Positions 46,757 through 59,626 of a stretch of 64,000 nt of DNA are shown piece by piece. The notes beneath the pieces are model-generated. The model had not been told where the DNA came from. It worked only from the letters and a program-made list of their open reading frames with translations, and searched no databases. Both the position numbers and the translations under genes were made by a program. Each line of letters starts with the position of its first letter. Position 1 is the stretch's first letter. This stretch comes from Thamnaconus septentrionalis (Eukaryota; Chordata; Actinopteri; Tetraodontiformes; Monacanthidae), in assembly GCA_009823395.1 (NCBI GenBank), contig CM020518.1, positions 10,716,501 through 10,780,500 on the forward strand, in the 5' to 3' direction.

Positions 46757-49700
46757 AAAACAAGAACAATTTTTAGAATAATGTTAGTTTTGTTGCTTGC
46801 AGTATCATAGGTCATAGAACACACCCTTGGTCGACGCCTCTAGTTATAGTTTTTCGGATGGGGTTCATAAATCTCAATATGTTGTGTATATATATACACA
46901 TACTTTCTCTAGCATTTAATGCCAATGGATCCCTGTGACTGATAAATTGGATGCGGAGAGAGCTGGAATGGCCAGTCACGTGCGAGCAACGGTCCTGGAG
47001 TGACAGAGGATGGATGGGGAAAAAGCATGTGTAATGGACAGATGTAGCGAGGAGAAGGAGGAGTGCAGTGATGGAGCAGGGAGCGGCGAAAGGTGTAAAT
47101 ACTGAGCCTGTGACGTGCTGCCTTCACTGACAGGTGTCATTACACTCCCTTATAGCCCGTCCCCGCCGGGTGAAGGGCTATGTTTCAATCTGGTGGCACG
47201 GGGCTGTATATCTTCCCCACTTCATCGTCTCTGTCCCTATTTTCATCCGTCCATCCATCCTGATTGCACCTCTAATGGTTCCTCTTCACAGCAGCCACCA
47301 GCCGTAATGGAATTATGCTTGAATGAGCAGCTGCAGTGTCCATCCGCTGCTCCTCTTTTCTTCTCCGTCTCTCTTATATTTTTTCCGTACCTCTTGGTAG
47401 ACGCTCAAAGATTTCTTTAATATTTTCGTTTTACCACAAGCTGTGAGCATATTTAATACCCCGATGTATTCAATCCCGCAGGGACATATTAAAAAGGGGA
47501 GCTTGAGGGGTATTTTCGAATCAAGTGTATTTATTGTATGCTCTTCGCGGCACAGTGTGTGATTTTTTTCGTTTCCGTGCAGTTCATCCACCTCAGATTG
47601 GGTGGAAAAGCCTCTCAATATCTGCCTCATTTAGTCCTTTAGTTCTTCGATTTCGAGGCCCCACCAATGCGCGCGTTTCTCCATCCCTCCATCTCTGGTT
47701 ACCGTCACATTGTGGGCTCTCCTTTGGCTCTGCCTGTGTAAAATCATACCCCCATCGTCCAAACACGGCACAGCCACGCTGCTGACAGGGGAGAGATGAA
47801 TAAGGGATCAAAAGTGCCTTTTTTTTGGCCCACCTTTTTCACACTGTCAGGTTATATTTACTCCTGGTCCCTGTGGCTCAGCACAATGCCACACACAGCC
47901 ATTACACATGGCAGGCTCTTTCATTTGTGAGACCCGGGGTGGTGCACTCGCGCCTCCATTGAAACCAAACTGCTCTGACATTTTCAAGGAAAAAACTCAA
48001 GAACAAAGCCGCTGCAGAATGGTGAATATTCCTCCAACAGTCACTCGTTCATCCATCAACTTCTTTGCGAGATCGGGCTGCGTTGGCATCCATCTTGGCA
48101 GGTGTTCCAGGATCCCTTCTCACCAATTATACTCCCCAGATCCTTCTTAGGGACCTCAAGGTTCTCCCAGAACAGCAAGAAATTGCAGTTACCTCCAGTG
48201 AAATTTGGGCTTATCCCAAGCCTTGTATATAACAGAGCAAATATCCATTAATCCACTATGACTTTGTTTCTGTGGCATTTAAGTTTTCTTCGGTGTGTAG
48301 TCTCTCTCATTAGTCGTTTTTTTCAGAGCATTTCTGGATTTTCGGTCTATCCTGGGAACTCGCCATCTTTTTTCCACCAAGTACCTGATTTGTATTTTTT
48401 TTTTCTTTGAAAGTTTTCTCTCCATTCCCCGTCACCAAACCCCTTCAGCCCTGCCGTCCCTGCTCACTATGGTCCACTGCAACATGAACAGTGGCACACC
48501 ATAAAGTTGGAGAAAAAGTTGAATATTAATATTTATAAGTTGGAAACAGTTCCAGTGAGGGTACTCAACAGGAACGACTAGATTCCTGTTTTGCAGAGGA
48601 GCAAAAGAAAGGGAAGGGAGTTCATTTGTGCAGACGAGAAAAAAAAAAAAAACGGTAATGCAAAAAACACAAAACTGCGTAAATGAGGATATAAATGGGT
48701 TAAAAGAAAAGAATTTCATTTTCTTTACCTAATTCTTCAGACTAATTGGAAAATGTCCCTTTTCTGAACTGCTGCACCATCATGCTGCCCTTTTCCAAAT
48801 AAAGGTCTAAAAATGATAAAATTGTTAAACTGGACAGAGATGTCAAGCTTTTGTTGGGTTCCTGCATCACACATGTGTCTTCCGCTTTGCTCCTCAGCAG
48901 CAGCAGTTATGTCTCTCGCCACAAGTGGACAACTTGTTTCGTCTATGTGGTTTATCCTACAATCCCCTGCTGGTTCCAACAAAGAAAAAAATCCCAAATC
49001 CCACAAATCAATTAAAGTGAACAATAGCAAACAGCGGGAGGGCACTGACCCAGGCCTTCTTCTTTTAAAGGGAGGGGGAAAAACATGTACACGCATGCTC
49101 CTTTTCACCCTTTTGTCCAAGACACACTTCCCCACGTGCCACAGGAGTGCACACCTGGGCGTCGCCGCCGCACTGGCAAAGCAGAATCAAGGCCGATCCT
49201 TGATCAAACAGGTAATTCCGTGTTGCGACAATTGCGAGGCCACGATTCCAAGTGCGGCTCTGCTTTCACCCAGGCCCGATTACAATGTACGCAACCTTGG
49301 CTCCGGTCTCGAGGACTGGCAGTCACCCACCACTTAATGAGTAAAGCCCACTGCTGCTGTCTGCCAGGCGATAATCTTCTCTTGGCATAACCAAATCAAG
49401 TACAGAAATGTTCTTATCAGCAAGGAACAGAAGACACTCCCCCCACCACCACCACCGACCCTCCCCACCCAAAACATCCGACGGACGCCGGGCTTAATTG
49501 ATTTTTAACCGTCCCGAGGCTGCTCATTCTGTGCGTCACAGTGTTTTATTTACTGGTCGGCTCGTATGGCAGCTTTCTCCCCCACCGTCTCTCTTTTTCC
49601 TCCCCTTTTTTTTTTTTATTATTTAGTGCAACTGCCTGTGATGCAACACAGGACTTGACGATTGCTGAGCAAAAAATAGCCTATAGACGTGGGTGGGTTG

Positions 49701-50067
49701 TTTTTTTTCTCTCTCGCTCTCTCCCCTGCCCCAACTCTATTTTAATTTCAAACATGCAACTTTTCTTTAAAGGCGGTTTTGTGCAGTTAAATTGGTGGGC
49801 ACGTTGCTCAAAAACTATAAGCTCTCCACTTCGGGGGTTTCAGTTTATTTCAGTGCTGTGCAGGGAGGCATTTTTTGTTCTGTCCCAGGAGAACAATTGA
49901 CATAATAAAACAGGCAAAAATGGACTGTTTAAGGTCTTTTATATTCACTCAAACGGTGCTGCTTTTTATTTGATAAGGGACATGGACATCAAAGCCAATT
50001 GCAACGCTATATCTGTTGCCCAGTATATTTTTAATGTATTTGGGATTTTAAATCAAGAACACTTTGT
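46757..50067. other. non-coding
   Basis: Contains GTATATATATAC near 46887, A13 at 48639-48652, T runs at 47817-47825 and 49605-49617, and CCACCACCACC at 49443-49455. The longest frame (174 codons, + strand 48813-49337) has no recognisable domain and is overlapped by another frame. No gene identified. Confidence 0.5.
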
Positions 50068-50102
50068 ACATTTCTCTATTACAGATTGTAATAGAGAAAT
50101 GT
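50068..50102. repeat. 16-bp perfect hairpin with 3-nt loop
   Basis: ACATTTCTCTATTACA, a GAT spacer, and the exact reverse complement TGTAATAGAGAAATGT. Too short for a microRNA precursor. Confidence 0.85.
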
Positions 50103-51342
50103 CATTCTTGGCAAATAACTTTTGTATATTGTGGCATTTAAACTATTTCAGACACCGTCTTGACTTTATGTCACATTTACTGTCATTGGGCTTCATTATT
50201 ATCTGCTAAGATAAAAAAAAAGAAGAAAAAAGGTCACCAGACTCATGATCTTTTTTCTCATTACACCTAATTGTCATTTCCACTTATTTTTGGCATCAGT
50301 ATTGAAATTCTAAGATACTGAGGAGTAATTGACAAGAAAAAAATAAGTAACTCAGGATAGGACTTGGAAGTGGTGGCCAGGCGCGGTTTCTCTTTTTAGT
50401 CGAACTCAGATGCTGCACTTGTCTGGGATAAATAAAAACAAACTCAAAACAGTGGGTTTGTTTGAATTTAACACACAGAACAAGATTAAAACGATAGACA
50501 TGTTTGATTTTTACGGTGCAATTTTCAGCCTAAATGCTTTGAAGTTGTAAGGAAGTTCAATCTAAACAGTCAAATCCTTCTGTTTCTATAAATGCTTGAT
50601 TACTAATGTGCGTTAAAAGGGCCCAGTGGAAATGCACTAACAGTCTCTGGGGCTTTACCACAAGATGCAGCCTCATTTCTATCTTTGTCTTTTTTTATAC
50701 ACTCTGATGAAAAGTTTTTTTTTTTTTTGGGAGTGGGTTTCTGTGTTGGCAACCCCCTTGGGCTCCATTTGAGATAATTGGGAATGCAAAGTACATTTCG
50801 CATCGGTGTCTACACTGACTTTGCCTCATAATCCTTCATGCTTTGGAGATATTTTTCTATGATAGAGAGAATAACTGGCTCAAAAAGCAAATAGTTGTAT
50901 CGTTAAAAAAAAACAGAGAGCCCATTTGATGAGATAGGCTTCGGGTGGTAGTTTTCAGGTAGTTTAAGATATTTGGCCAACAATGTCTTCATTGCCAAAT
51001 TCATCTACATCCCTCTCTCCCGTTTCTGTCAGATGGATGGCAAGGGAAAGAAATATATAAAGAATTTGTCAGCGGTAGACCATTAGCTCCCGCACTCCTT
51101 CACCTCTCCTTCATGCTGCGGTGAAGTGAGAGGAACATTCTACCTGACTCAGCTGAATTTGCAGTTGCGGTCAAGACTCTCTCTCCCAGTGTATCACTGT
51201 CTCTCAGTGTTAATTGGTTCATCAACACTTGAGAGAGAATCTTTTTCGCCTCTGATAACTCGATCAAATGTCTTGTCAGTCGGCCGACAATCTCGCCGCG
51301 CTTTGTTCATATCTCCTCCGTTCAGTGCACAATGTGGGACGG
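50103..51342. other. non-coding
   Basis: A-rich 50213-50230 and T12 at 50717-50728. No gene seen. Confidence 0.5.
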
Positions 51343-51368
51343 GTGACTGATCGGGAAGAATCAGTCAC
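51343..51368. repeat. 9-bp inverted repeat
   Basis: GTGACTGAT and ATCAGTCAC separated by 8 bp. It may be chance at this size. Confidence 0.5.
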
Positions 51369-51872
51369 AATGGGACCGGCTGCCACTCGGACCCTCGGTG
51401 AGAGATCTGGTTCTGCTTTTGCTCGGCGAGAATTAACAAGAACGACGGAGCTGTTTGTTACTTGGGTAGCACAAACGGTTCCGCTCTGCATACTTGAAGT
51501 GCATCTTTCATCCTCCGGAGCAGCAGAGTCACCTCTATATTTAGAATGAGGTTTTTCTTCTATTTCATGCCTCTGCTGTAATTTGGACAGGCTCCATGTT
51601 TTCACGTAGCGGGCAGGAGCATGAAAGCATCTTTGAGAGTCAGATTTTTTTTTTTTTTAAACACCTATGTAAAAAAAAAAAAAAAGAAAAGTCTTGTACC
51701 TGAAGAGGTTCAGCCTCGGAATTAGACGGAAATAAATTAAGGTGCAGCTGTAATTGCACACTTGAGTGTTAGCTTGAATTGGCTCGTTTGAGGAAAACTT
51801 TCTCACCAATTGGGGACAAGTCAATTGTGGGCTTTTTTTCATTTGCACTGCTGACGTGCAAACGCACTCACA
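51369..51872. other. non-coding
   Basis: T and A runs at 51646-51660 and 51670-51685. No gene. Confidence 0.5.
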
Positions 51873-51873
51873 C

Positions 51874-51904
<31 letters not shown>

Positions 51905-51973
51905 CAGTGTATATATATATCCCCGTGACCCTGAATTGGAATAAGCGGGTATAGAAGATGAATGAATGAATGA

Positions 51974-52017
<44 letters not shown>
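51873..52017. repeat. (AT)n tract split by a LINE-tail insertion
   Basis: AT repeats at 51873-51920 and 51976-52017 flank the LINE fragment at 51921-51975. Confidence 0.92.
51921..51975 (+). mobile_element. short L2-like LINE tail fragment
   Basis: CCCCGTGACCCTGAATTGG, then AATAAGCGGGTATAGAAGATG and GAAT repeats. Up to the terminal repeat it is identical to part of the tail at 46615-46745. It retains only the last 55 bp and sits inside an AT array, which hides any target duplication. Confidence 0.8.
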
Positions 52018-52019
<2 letters not shown>

Positions 52020-52363
52020 TGTTGTGTGTTTCTCTTTCCCATAAGCTCCTTGATAAAAATTCATTGTGCGCAACAGCGTGTGCGCGTCCCCATAGGTTCG
52101 CTGACAGAATCCTTATAACTGACAAGCAGGCTCGCTTGCTTTTCTGTTCCTGTGGCATCGTGTGCCTGAGCAGCCGGTGAGCTGCATCCCCGCAGGGAGC
52201 GGCCCTGTCTCCTTCTTAACGCTCAGCCGCGACGCCGCAGACTTCAAAATGCGAGCGGGAGCCGTCGTTGATGTCGTGCGCTCTGCAGAGGGCGGGGTTT
52301 GGATGAGTCTGCAGCGGCGCCGAGGCTGAGGCGTAACAGCCTGGATGCACAATGCCGCCGCCG
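52018..52363. other. CpG-dense block
   Basis: CG dinucleotides are frequent from about 52150 to 52440. It contains no clear exon. Confidence 0.4.
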
Positions 52364-52374
52364 CCGCCGCCGCC
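52364..52374. repeat. (GCC)n array, end
   Basis: The GCC repeat starts near 52354 and runs into the G-quadruplex motif. Confidence 0.8.
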
Positions 52375-52393
52375 GGGCGGGTGGGTGGGTGGG
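52375..52393 (+). other. strong G-quadruplex motif
   Basis: GGGCGGGTGGGTGGGTGGG: five G3 tracts with single-base loops, the most stable class of G4 motif by the known rules. It directly follows a GCC repeat in CpG-dense DNA. Confidence 0.8.
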
Positions 52394-52669
52394 TGAGCGA
52401 CGTCGCGTATGTCGTTGCAGCCCTTTTGGCCCGGACGCGGCAGTCTGTGAAGAGTTGTGTGGAAGACTGCAGTGGGCGAGATTTCCCAACTGATAGCTGA
52501 GGTTAATCATCGCCATTGCTTGGAGTGAAATAACGAGCTGTTTTACCCCCCCCAACTCCCCCACCCCCATCCCCCACACCCCCAGCATCCATACAGCAGC
52601 AGCATCAGTCAAAGGAATTTAAGTTGTCAACAAGCTTCTTTCTATTTTCTTCTTTTTTTTCAAAATGTC
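52394..52669. other. non-coding
   Basis: C-rich stretch 52543-52585. No gene. Confidence 0.45.
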
Positions 52670-53160
52670 CATAAATTGGCTGCTGTCACTTGGTTGCGTT
52701 AACGCGCCCAATGGAGAAACATGTGATTGCCCGTCTGCTGGGCCTCATTAGAGGACGGCGCGCTATTGCCGTTTACGCCACGTAGTGTCAGCTGATGCCT
52801 GATTTGCGGTGGAAAGAGGTTGTTGTTGTCGTTGTCGTGTTCATTGGTTTAGTCGCTGCAACAAGAATCGGCAATTGCCAAGGGCATGGCAACGTTAACC
52901 CAAGCTAAACGTTGATTGGAGGCCTGCCAGAAGCTGGCACATAACCATAGTGTGTATATTCATTTTTTTCTTTTTTGTAACACGTAGATCAACAAACAAC
53001 AAAACAATCTCTAATCCGGGCTGGATTTATGCTCGCGGTGAGCAGCACGATGCGAGCTGCTGTTTGTTTGCATTTATGCTTTTTTTGCCCAGAATAGCTG
53101 AGGCCATGCGTTGATGTCATTAATCTGCTGTTGATTCATTAAATATTTATCCATTAAAAT
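52670..53160. other. non-coding, mostly low-repeat
   Basis: Has TTGTTGTTGTCGTTG repeats near 52820 and CATTAATCTG near 53119. Weak enhancer-like texture only. Confidence 0.35.
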
Positions 53161-55340
53161 ATGTACTAGAGGAGCAACTGTACGTCCTTTTCCCTGTTAG
53201 TGGTTTCAGGAAAACCGTGGCACACTGGTGTCAGTGAGTTTACGCGGCCATTAAAAGTTTTACCATTATTCCAACTGTTTTCCCAGAGTTGACACAGGTC
53301 ATGTAAACAGCAAGAGGAGTGTTTCCTAGTTTTAGCAATGGGGGCTATTTTGGTAAATTTTGGCAAATTTTGTGTTTGAGTCTATTCCCGAACATATTTC
53401 CCAGGGCTTTTGGAAACAAATTAGTATATTTTACGATCTTGCCAGGACACTTAAAATTGAGCACCGACCATAATGTGTGATTAAAATTATTGAAAATTCT
53501 TTCAAATCGTTTTCCCTTTGATGCCTTCTCTTTGACTCAATAACTTACACGATTTGCCCTCTCGTTTTTTTCCCCTCTGTTTCTTTCCACACACAGAGAT
53601 GAAAGGCTCTTTAATCCAGGGCCACTCGACCTACACACCCCCTCGTCTCCTCACATGACTTTCTTCTCCTCTCTAGCGAGGACTGGATTCGCCGGGTTGA
53701 CGTCATGCCCCGACCTACCCACCATCAACCGAATGGCTGCAATATTTCAAGCAGTATGACGGATAATAGTATCATCATATCCTGTTTCTTGCAATTCTTT
53801 GATTCTGGCTCTTGGTTTCCCGCGAAATTACACTGGCTCAGACCTCCGAGATTCCTGCTCAGTATTTACACGCTCTACTGCACCGCAGTGAGGCTGTCTC
53901 AGACACCAGGCACCGACTGATCCTGTTCCAGGGCTCTCGGGCCGCCGAGTGCACTTGAGAAAACACTGCGAAACAATAGCTGTCACAGCTGTCAGTGGCT
54001 CGATCTGGTATTGGCACATGCTTATGGCTGCATTACCGAAGGTGTCGTTTCATTGCTAGGTGGTAAAGATCACATTGTGTTGTATTTAGAAAGAGAGAAA
54101 AAAACAAACGAGACAAAAAGAAAAGCGGGATGCATAAAACCCACCAAGTTTAATGTGTAGATGAACTTTAAGTCAACAGCTTGTCTGGAAGGCGTCGCTT
54201 TGGAAATGTCACTGGCGATAACAGCGACATTAAATCAAGGTTGACGACAGAAGACGACAAAGAGGAAAGAATGATGGGGGAGGTTATTTTCTCAAAGAAC
54301 AGCCAAACACGTGTTCGAGCAAGACTACTTTAATGTCAAAGGAACCATTCTCATTGGCAAATGGGGTTTGAACTACAATACAGGTACAGAAATGTCACAG
54401 TGGGTGGTAAAGAGCCCTTAATAGAATTATGAGACATTACAAGGAACAAGTTCTTCTGGATCGTCTGCTTAATTCCAAATCCTCTACCCCGAGAGGTACA
54501 GATTGGACTTAAACCACGGTGGGAAGTTTAACTCTGAATTTAATACATTAAAGATCTTATTCCTTCAGAGGGCAAGAGGATCACATCCTTGTGTTATTGG
54601 TGAGTAAGCCGGTTGGGTTTCCTGTCCAACGATGAGCTGGAAAGCAGGAGCCATTGGGTAAGCAATGGGGAAGTCTCTCTGAGAAGAGGGTTCATTAGAG
54701 CGGGAGGTGAACGGTACATGTCAGCGGAGCAGACCGGCAGATTGATTTACCCTGCTAGCACGCCTTCCTTAATCAGCCTCTTTAACTTTCCTTTCACTTT
54801 TTTCTTTCGCCCCGATCACGCTCGCCGTCTCCATGCCTCTGCGTTCTCGCCATTGAAGGGAAAGGGGAGGGGGGTGGAGGAGGGGGAGTTGGCGTATCCT
54901 GGCAGAGGTGCCCGGGAGCGTTGCCCAAGGGAGGCCCTGCGGATAATTACAAACCGTTCAGCAAACACGGCTTGGCGGCTCTCGCACACACAACCTGACG
55001 GTGAGCTGAAAGATAAATAGAACTCTGACAAGGCAAAGACGGCGTGAACACGGCAAATGGGAGTAGGCCGAATGCACCAACCAGATGAGAAACACGGATC
55101 TGAGTTGCAAAGACGAGGAATGGAAGTCTAGAATTCGCTCGATTGGAAGGGAATCAAGAGGACGACGGCGAAAGCGGCAGAGCTCATCCTTGTCACCGTT
55201 ACTAAAATAATGCTATAATTGTTAGTTGTTTTGAGGCAGAAATGAAGACCTTGAAGATGATGCCGTGTAGGGACCATGGCTGTTGAAAATTTTGAATGTA
55301 AACAAACCCATTTTACAAGGTAAAACCAAGTCCTATCAAA
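53161..55340. other. non-coding
   Basis: No gene recognised. The 135-codon + frame at 54613-55020 covers a G-rich patch (54860-54890) and shows no domain. Confidence 0.5.
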
Positions 55341-55454
55341 GCCCTGCCATGAATAGGTGACTTGTTTAGCCTGTACCCTGCCTTTGCCCTGAAATAGAAG
55401 GCATAGACTCTTGCTCTCCTGCCATAGAATACGCAGTGAATGATGGATGGGTGG
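55341..55454 (+). mobile_element. decayed L2-like LINE tail
   Basis: GCCATGAATAGGTGACTTGT and CTGTACCCTGCCTTTGCCCT align with 46617-46665, and it ends in GATGGATGGGTGG. It is much more diverged than the other two copies, hence probably older. Confidence 0.6.
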
Positions 55455-57928
55455 AAGTGCCGTCTCCAACGGGATTCATTCACATCACATCCAAAGCTGC
55501 ATCCAAAAACGCAGCAATCATCCTTCCTCGATCGTTCCCAGTGGGACCCTTTGTGGCATACCTTGTATGGACAATGTCATCTGTGACAGATTTGTCCAGC
55601 GATATGTCTTGTGTCAGATTCAGCAGACTTCTGATTTACTGAGGCAGTCGTATTTGGGTTCTGAACTCGATGTTTTCTAGGTGCCTCTAGGTCCCTCTGC
55701 CTTTTTTATTTTGGTCTGAAAAACTGATCTCAGCGGTGTCACTTGGTCACGAACTCAGAAAGTCAGACTTCTGTGATATAACGGAACGCGCCTTTGCTAT
55801 ACCTGAACTCTATAATGTGTGCTTCCTTGTGTGCTCCTCCTGGCAGCTTTCAATGAAATTGCTTAGCCCCCGCCGGCTTGATATTCTCACCGAAAACAGG
55901 AAGGCAGAGCAATGGGAGCTCTGCCTTCTGATGTATCGCGATCCTCAGTCATGTCCCACACATCATTGCCATGCATTGTTTTGTTTTGTTTTTCTGAGTT
56001 TTCTCAGCACTTTAGATCATGTTATATTTGGGTTTTCAGAGAAATACACTGATGCACCTATTTTATAGTCTCCTTGAGTTGTTTGAGAAGTGTTATTAGG
56101 TCATGATGGCTATGTTTACAGTGCAAATGAATAGTTTTTGTTGATCTCAAAGAGATACTTCAAAATTTGTCTACCTCAATTTGATATGTCATTAAAATGT
56201 ATTTTTCCACGACCCATTGTAACACAGTGGATGAGAAATATATACACCTGTATTGGATTCCTTGTCACATCTTTTGTTATTTTATATTCCTTGTCTCCTC
56301 TGTCTTCTTTCACTCTATAATTGAAACTCTTTTCTTTTCTTTTCTTTCCTTTCTCTTTTTTTCTCACATTATAAGGCTTGACATTTTGGAAGGCCAATAC
56401 AGGCCCAGTTGCCTCTTCACAGTTCCGTGCATCTGTCCCGCTGTTACTCCATGCGTAAAAATTCAAACAAGCACAGCCATGCAGCGGGGTGGTTGAGAGG
56501 CTGTGATCTCACAAAAACACACAACCTCATTTGAATCTCGGGTCACATATAAACAGCACAGCCAGCCAAGGAGGGCATTGTTTGGGCTAATTGTGGCGAT
56601 AAGCAGCTCATCCGTTGGGACGTCTCCTTTTCCCCTCAAATGTCTCTGGCCAATCAGGTTTCAGTGACATTCGAATATGGGTCCAGGGCAGACACACAAT
56701 AAACACTGACACAAACACATTCTTGCGAGCACACATATCTTTTAGGCATTAGAAAAAAAAAAGAAAAAAAAAAGCTGACCAACAACTAGTGTAGCCTATT
56801 CCCTGCTCTCAGGGCTGTGGCAGTGGCAGTATATTTCACAGTGCTCCATCATATCTTGTCCCCAGATATGAAGTCATGGCTCATTCATTTGAAAGGAAAT
56901 CGCTTTATTATTGCACTTTCAGTGAGGGAAAAAAGCCTTGAAGGATATAAAACAAAATGAATACCGCTGCAGTTCGTCAGCAGAAAGTGCAGTGTTTGCA
57001 CATTCTGTCTCCTCATCAAACAGGAAACGCTGCCTTGGGGCAGTGAAAGACATTTTGGTGTTAACTGCCTTTCGTCCCTGTAAGCAGAAGTCAATAAGTC
57101 TGTTTTTACATATGATGGATGACTTAACCATTCGGGCATGTTTATGAATTCCTACAAGGGAACTCAGTTGTCACCACCTTTCTTTTATTCTCATGATTAA
57201 GGCCCCCGAGAAATCGCTAAAATTGATGACGAAGCAAGCACGTCAATCTGTCTCTTCCTGGGGTGCAGTTTCTGAATCAATGAGCAGATTTTCCCAGATT
57301 AGAGAAGCAAAACAAAGGAAGGAAGATGTGAAAGGAGAACAACAGATCATTCAAGAGTGATAAATGAATGAAGATGTGTAGACACACGTCTCTATTAGAT
57401 AATGCTGAGAAAATGAAATACTTTACTTTTTGGAATACGCACATGGATGGTAATCTACTCTTTAGGTGAATATGTTGTCTATGTTGAGCTTTTTGTTGCA
57501 GTCCTGACACTTTTCTTGGAATCCTTAAAAAAAAAAAAATACTGCTACAAATAGTACTAAAAGGATAAAGTAATGCTTAGAATGTGATGGCACTGTGATT
57601 TATAAGAGCTGATGAAACGGTATTCTTGGATTCAGTTTAACTAACATAATCAATAGCGTAGGAATAATTTACAGTAATAGATAGAGTGACTTGCTGGGCT
57701 GCTCATACTGGGACTGAGCAGCTTAACTGGACCAGTTTAAATTGGATAGACTGGTTTATTGCACTGGTTGTAGTGGGCCAGGAGAGCTAGCTAGAAAGCT
57801 TACGTTGAGGCGGCAAAGTGTTCATTTTATGCAGCCAGAAAGTCATCGCTAAAGCACCATGAAGATGAACAGCACCCACATACCGACCTATAGATAGACA
57901 GACATTCTTATCAATAACATGGTGTTAT
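55455..57928. other. non-coding
   Basis: Contains TTTTC repeats at 56330-56365 and A runs at 56752-56774 and 57526-57539. No exon or RNA gene. Confidence 0.5.
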
Positions 57929-57938
57929 TGTGTGTGTG

Positions 57939-57972
<34 letters not shown>
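57929..57972. repeat. (TG)n microsatellite
   Basis: About 44 bp of TG repeats with one TTT interruption, followed by degenerate TG/TC repeats to 58000. Confidence 0.95.
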
Positions 57973-57973
<1 letters not shown>

Positions 57974-58084
57974 TGTGTTTCTGTGTGTCTGTGTGCGTGC
58001 GTTCGTGTTTTGGAACTGTGATTCTTTTTTTCGCGGCTCCACGGCAGTCTTTTTTTTATCTGTAAATTGCTTTTCTCACCCACC

Positions 58085-58215
58085 GCGGTGCCAGCTGATT
58101 GGTTTACTTGTACACAGTCATGTATTTAATTGTGACAATTTTGCTCCATTTTCAGGTTCACTGACACCCAATTGAAAAAGGTTGTTTTATATTTAATGGC
58201 CGGTAATCACGAGCC
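58085..58215. promoter_or_regulatory. candidate conserved non-coding block
   Basis: CTGATTGGTTTAC, ATTTAATTGTGACAATTTTG, CCCAATTGAAAAAGG and ATTTAATGGCCGGTAATC within 130 bp without simple repeats. Located 2-3 kb upstream of the putative promoter. Inference. Confidence 0.3.
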
Positions 58216-59532
58216 AGGAAAGTTAAAAAATAAATAAATACATAAATAAAGACGTCCATGAAAGCAGTCACAGCACAATGTGAGCTTGGATTCACACGAC
58301 AGCTCTTGATTCCTAATTCTGTTCTGTTGATCCAGTTTAGCCCATTAAAGGACGTAGCGCAGTGCTGGACATGGAAGTATTCTCCTGAAGACGACTAAAT
58401 CATAGCGTGATGGCTTTCAAAGGATTTATTCACTTCACTTATATCTGTGTTTGAAAGAAGCTTGTTAATTATCTTGTCAGCAGTTAGCTGTCTTGATGAA
58501 TTAAAAACGTGCCTTTCGTTGCTTTTTTTTTGTCATGGAATTATCCAATTCGCCCTTTTACACGACGGATGCTTTGACAGGTATTCAGATCATATCACAT
58601 TTTCTTTTTCACATACAAATGAGGCCTGAATCTTATTTGACAACAACTCAACTACCATGCATTGTGTTCCAGCTGCTCTCACCTAATCCTCATCGGCGTG
58701 GCTTGCAACTTTTCAGCACCGAGTTTGCTCTTTGTTTGGGGTCGCCCATTTTGATTTGCCCTTAATCTCCGATGAATTCTCAAGTATTGATCCTGTCTTA
58801 TGTGTTTGGCTCTGTAAGCTACCCCCCCCACCCCTCCAATCACGTTTTATCACCTTTGCAGAAACACGCTACGCAACTTGGTAGCAATTAAAAATATGCT
58901 TGCGCCAACTGGAGCTCTCTCCCGCATCGCGCGCTCCAAGGTCGGAGCTTTCAAAATCATAACCGTTTACATAACATCTTTCGGGAATTCGATCGACCGG
59001 CTGCCAACCTTTATAGACTCTTCTACCTTTCAATTCAACATACTTTGAATCCACTGCTTGGTGTCGGACCTGCTGATGAGGCACATTGTGTGGCAGTGAC
59101 CCCACTTTGCATGATCCTCCCTGTTTGCACTGGCTCGTTTTAGAATAACCTTGTCCGCATACACCAGCACATACAGGCTGATGTCAAACGGGCGCCAATG
59201 CAAGAGGTCGCGGTATAAGTGCTGTGACACGTTTGTCAATCAGAGGGTGGAGGAAAATTCTAAAAGGCTCTACGACAGGTTAATAAGAGGCCGGAAAATG
59301 TCACCCGGAGGCTCTCGTCCTCGGTGTCGGAGGAGATACAATCGTCACAGCACGTGAAAAGTCCTGATAAAAAGCTTAAAACGAGCACTGTTGCATTAGG
59401 GGATAACGTTGCACAAATAGAATTCCCAAAAGCACCCTGTTTATTGACTTGGTATTAATTACAACTGCTTATGCTTTGGATGGGATCTTCTAGCCTCTGG
59501 AAAATGCCATGGGGGACTGTAAAAGTGTTTGG
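58216..59532. other. non-coding
   Basis: AAAT repeats at 58228-58248. No gene recognised. Confidence 0.5.
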
Positions 59533-59626
59533 TATTGTATCACATTGCACTGTTTTGTATCGTATTGGATTGCACTGTGTCATACTGTACTGCACTGTGC
59601 CATTTTGGGTTTTATTGTATCCAATG
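59533..59626 (+). repeat. degenerate minisatellite-like repeat
   Basis: Recurring GTATCACATTGCACTG, GTATTGGATTGCACTG and ACTGTACTGCACTG motifs, roughly 5-base and 20-base periodicity, imperfect. Confidence 0.55.

Noticed and set aside
50068..50102. Hairpin as a microRNA gene or a terminator
   Set aside because: Stem too short for a pre-miRNA (16 bp), and rho-independent terminators do not apply in a vertebrate genome.
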